Assembly: GCA_007132865.1 (NCBI GenBank)
Contig: SLNU01000156.1
Coordinates: 1 to 6,928, forward strand
DNA from: Bacteroidales bacterium
GTDB lineage: Bacteria > Bacteroidota > Bacteroidia > Bacteroidales > UBA7960
Direction of reading: 5' to 3'
Length of the DNA stretch: 6,928 nt
Part shown: positions 4,952-6,928 of the stretch, in pieces
Numbering within the stretch: position 1 is the first letter of the stretch
Layout of the letters: each line of letters starts with the position of its first letter
Translations under genes and position numbers: made by a program
The notes under the pieces: model-generated
The model's database searches: none
What the model was told of the DNA's origin: nothing
The model's input: only the letters and a program-made list of their open reading frames with translations

Positions 4952-6928
4952 TCAGTAAACAGACAGCAGTTCCGTTCCGGAGCCCTTACGACTGTTGACC
5001 CGGACCAGGTAGATGCCCTTTTTAAGGCTTGATATGTCCAGTTGCACATATTGCTCCCCTGCCAGGACCCTTTTTAATTCACGTCCGGCCATATCATACA
5101 GAATGATCTCTGCACCGGGTTCCGTGATGAGCTGGAGATGCCTGCTGGCCGGGTTGGGATACATCAGGAATGAAGGTTCCCGGCGGATATCTCCCGTGGA
5201 TACGGCTTCCTGGCTGAAAGCGACGAGGTCGACATAGAGTGTGGATTGTTCCGGCATGGTTTTACCTTGCTCGAACACCAGATCAATTCTTTGTATCCTG
5301 CCCATGTCCGGCAGGTTCTCGGCCCAGTCTTCGGTCTGGAACGCATCCACCGGGATAACGACCCGCTCCCAGTCCGTTCCGATATCGATGTATGTGTGAC
5401 CGGCCCCGTCATTACCGCTCACCCCGTCTGTGTCAAGCAATCTGACCTTTAAATCGGTGATTTCTTCGTCTGACCTTGCATACAGGACCAGGTGGGAGTA
5501 GCCACTGATATCGGTGAATGGATAGGCCCACATATAGTACACGGTGAACCCATCGGCGAGCGTAAGGTCGTAGTCCAGTTGCAGTACCACACCGCCAAAC
5601 TCCCCCTGGCCGCTCAGGTCTAAGGCAACAAGGCTTCCATTCCTTGCGAATGCCGGAACTTCCCTGAATCCCTCCACATTGGTGTATTGGCGGCCATTGT
5701 CTGCCACGGTGAAGTCCGAATAAACAAAATAGGAGGGGGTAAGCGTGCCGATTCCAGTCAGTGAGACACTCAGGTCCAAGACCTGCAGTCCGGCATTCTT
5801 CTGGCCCTCTGTGAAAGGGGAAAAGACCACCCCGATCATTAGGGTGTCAAATGGGGCGACAATGGTCTCGCCGGGAAGATTCTGAAGCCGGAAAGCATCG
5901 GCATCGGGCCCCTCAATCCTCACGTCAGAGTCTTTTATAAGAAGCTGACCGCCTCCTTTGTTTTGCAAAACAAAATACATGGGTTCGGATGCCGTGTCTA
6001 TCGTTTGCCGGCCGAAATCATGCGTTTCCGGGCTGATCTCGGGTCTGGGCTCTTCCGGAAGGACTTCCAGCCGGATATCGTCGATGTCCCACTGGGTAAT
6101 ATTGTCGGTGGTCCCATCAAATATCCATGCCAGGCGAAACGGTGCATTGCCCAGGCCGTGCCTGGTGCCGTCCACAAGGGCGGAAAATGCCTCTGCCGGG
6201 ATGCTTACCGGGTCGGTCCACGCATGAATGAGATGCTCCTCCTCTCCGGCCATGGCCACCACACTCAGGGTGTATTTCCCTGGTCCTCCGAAATTTTGGA
6301 CCCGATGCTTAAAGGAAAGTACCAGGGTATCCAGGTCTGTGGTGATGATCTCAGGCGTAATCAGGTAAAAGCGGCCAGAACGCTCGGGCTGCCACCAAAA
6401 CACCATTTCAGGGGCTTCCCCTCCGGCATTGTTGGCATTGAAGGCCCCCCAGTTCACCGCATTGCTGGTCCACCCCAGGGGAAGTCCGCCTCCCGTAAGC
6501 CCCGTAAAATCTTCCGTCCACGGCAATTCAGTAATGGTGGGGTCGAAGCCGTCGCCATGGAGTGGGACCTCCTTATCTTTCACCATCAGCACCGCCTGTT
6601 TTTCCCCTGTCGAAAGTGGATGAAAGGCCACGCTAATGAAAGCAACTTCTTCGTCAAACAAAACGACCTGTTCCTGCAGGCCGTGGAGAACAAATGAGTT
6701 GTGGTCCGGCCCTTCCAGCCGGATGTCGCCCGGTAAGAGGGTGATGGTCCCGCCGCCGGCATTTGACAGGCTGAATTCCATGGGTTCAGATGCCATGTTC
6801 AGTTGCTGGGGTCCGAAGTCAAAGTATGCAGGTTCAATGGACAGGGAAGGAAAGGCTATCAGCTTCACATCGTCTATGTGCCAGCCCATTGTTTCTCCGT
6901 TCCCTGTTCCCCCGTCAGCCATTTCCAC
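4952..6928 (-). CDS. Secreted multidomain protein with T9SS type A sorting domain, C-terminal 658 residues (5' end beyond window)
   Basis: This is the C-terminal part of a large secreted protein; the frame is open to the window edge and the first codon (GTG) is probably an internal valine. Residue numbers count from that codon. Residues 1-25 look like the tail of a MAM/jelly-roll (choice-of-anchor J-like) domain ending in WHIDDVKL. Residues 29-127 form an ASH/Ig-like (choice-of-anchor D-like) module. Residues 135-288 form a complete jelly-roll domain ending in WDIDDIRLEV, and 296-395 a second Ig-like module. Residues 398-571 look like a beta-sandwich carbohydrate-binding module, with RIQRIDLVFE and TLYVDLVAF strands resembling CBM11-like glucan-binding domains. 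Residues 587-658 are a T9SS type A sorting tail: YPNPA (590-594), YDMAGRELK (611-619) and LKKGIYLVRV (635-644). The tail means export by T9SS and cleavage, giving a surface-attached or released product. No catalytic motif is visible, so it could be a glycan-binding adhesin or the tail of an enzyme whose catalytic domain lies upstream. It probably heads the operon seen here. Confidence 0.88.
   Translation of the reverse strand: MEMADGGTGNGETMGWHIDDVKLIAFPSLSIEPAYFDFGPQQLNMASEPMEFSLSNAGGGTITLLPGDIRLEGPDHNSFVLHGLQEQVVLFDEEVAFISVAFHPLSTGEKQAVLMVKDKEVPLHGDGFDPTITELPWTEDFTGLTGGGLPLGWTSNAVNWGAFNANNAGGEAPEMVFWWQPERSGRFYLITPEIITTDLDTLVLSFKHRVQNFGGPGKYTLSVVAMAGEEEHLIHAWTDPVSIPAEAFSALVDGTRHGLGNAPFRLAWIFDGTTDNITQWDIDDIRLEVLPEEPRPEISPETHDFGRQTIDTASEPMYFVLQNKGGGQLLIKDSDVRIEGPDADAFRLQNLPGETIVAPFDTLMIGVVFSPFTEGQKNAGLQVLDLSVSLTGIGTLTPSYFVYSDFTVADNGRQYTNVEGFREVPAFARNGSLVALDLSGQGEFGGVVLQLDYDLTLADGFTVYYMWAYPFTDISGYSHLVLYARSDEEITDLKVRLLDTDGVSGNDGAGHTYIDIGTDWERVVIPVDAFQTEDWAENLPDMGRIQRIDLVFEQGKTMPEQSTLYVDLVAFSQEAVSTGDIRREPSFLMYPNPASRHLQLITEPGAEIILYDMAGRELKRVLAGEQYVQLDISSLKKGIYLVRVNSRKGSGTELLSVY
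4955..5170 (-). other. T9SS type A C-terminal sorting domain (protein sub-domain)
   Basis: The last 72 residues of the secreted protein follow the type A sorting pattern: a YPNP entry motif, a short beta-strand region, the conserved Y-D-x-x-G-[RK] core (here YDMAGRE), and a final KKGIYLVRV strand with a short tail ending in SVY. Known function of this family: recognition by the T9SS translocon and removal by the PorU-type sortase. It implies that the host encodes a T9SS elsewhere. Confidence 0.9.
5216..5737 (-). other. Putative carbohydrate-binding beta-sandwich module (protein sub-domain)
   Basis: Residues 398-571 of the partial secreted protein. It begins YFVYSDF, contains aromatic residues that could stack on sugars (YYMWAYPF at 464-471, W520, W535), and ends with a short helix/turn plus the strands RIDLVFE and LYVDLVAF. 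This is the closing pattern of CBM11/CIA30-like galactose-binding folds, in which the module caps a glucanase or a surface glycan-binding protein. The assignment rests on motif resemblance only and no binding residue is proven. Confidence 0.5.
5744..6043 (-). repeat. Ig-like (ASH/choice-of-anchor D-like) module, copy 2 of an internal repeat
   Basis: Residues 296-395 of the partial secreted protein, aligning with copy 1 through the P-x-x-x-DFG start, the ASEPM motif, the GGG turn, the EGPD loop and a closing L-x-G-x-G strand (LHGDG in copy 1, LTGIG here). These folds usually act as spacers or protein-contact modules in long surface proteins. Confidence 0.8.
6065..6526 (-). other. MAM/jelly-roll-like (choice-of-anchor J-like) domain (protein sub-domain)
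   Basis: Residues 135-288. It opens with LPWTEDFTG...LPLGWTS, has the FYLITPEI strand and the LSFKHRV strand, and closes with QWDIDDIRLEV. This is the usual order in cleaved-adhesin/MAM-like domains of Bacteroidota secreted proteins. The truncated first residues of the window (GWHIDDVKL) are the end of an earlier copy, so the unit 'jelly-roll plus Ig' occurs at least twice. Confidence 0.65.
6548..6844 (-). repeat. Ig-like (ASH/choice-of-anchor D-like) module, copy 1 of an internal repeat
   Basis: Residues 29-127 of the partial secreted protein. The segment around ASEPMEFSLSNAGGG and DIRLEGPD is repeated 267 residues later as ASEPMYFVLQNKGGG and DVRIEGPD. At DNA level the matching stretch, gggttc(a/g)gatgcc(a/g)tgt on the plus strand, starts at 6782 here and at 5981 in copy 2, an 801 bp period. 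The copies have diverged, so this is an old domain duplication and not a recent tandem repeat. Confidence 0.8.

Noticed and set aside
5963..6697. Long plus-strand open frame of 244 codons
   Set aside because: It is antisense to the multidomain secreted protein, has a low-complexity unrecognisable product, and reflects GC-rich codon bias on the opposite strand.
6926..6928. GTG as the real start codon of the secreted protein
   Set aside because: The frame is open at the window edge, there is no signal peptide after it, and the first residues are the end of a jelly-roll domain.
1..6928. CRISPR array, tRNA/rRNA, insertion sequence or phage genes
   Set aside because: No regularly spaced repeats, RNA gene consensus, transposase or terminal inverted repeats were found; coding sequence fills nearly the whole window.

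Overview
The window carries four genes, all on the minus strand and tightly packed. It reads as part of a polysaccharide utilization locus (PUL) of a member of the Bacteroidota. Three features point there: a SusC/RagA-type TonB-dependent transporter, lipoprotein glycosidases with Bacteroidota-style lipoboxes, and a type A C-terminal sorting domain of the type IX secretion system (T9SS). T9SS use together with a SusC gene suggests an environmental (aquatic, sediment or soil) lineage rather than a typical gut Bacteroides, but the genus cannot be read from this sequence.

In transcription order (right to left) the layout is as follows. At 6928-4952 lies the C-terminal part of a large secreted multidomain protein. 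It has repeated MAM/jelly-roll-like and Ig-like modules, a probable carbohydrate-binding module and a T9SS sorting tail; its N-terminus is off the window. After 17 bp comes 4934-3618, a lipoprotein consisting of one PF10091 ('glycoamylase-like', GH144-type) domain. After a 112 bp AT-rich gap comes 3505-1256, a BglX-type GH3 beta-glucosidase lipoprotein with visible catalytic residues. After 36 bp comes 1219-1, the first 406 residues of a SusC-like outer-membrane transporter, whose barrel continues beyond base 1. A susD partner would be expected just downstream, outside the window. No RNA gene, CRISPR array, insertion sequence or clear terminator is visible.

The most economical model is a glucan-uptake locus. 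A surface enzyme of the GH144 type cuts a glucan, probably beta-1,2-linked because characterized GH144 enzymes act on that linkage. SusC/D imports the oligosaccharides, and the GH3 enzyme trims them to glucose. The T9SS protein would add glycan binding, or a catalytic activity encoded beyond the window edge. The GH144-GH3-SusC combination is the main biological message. The beta-1,2 assignment is inference, and beta-1,3 or mixed-linkage glucan remains possible.
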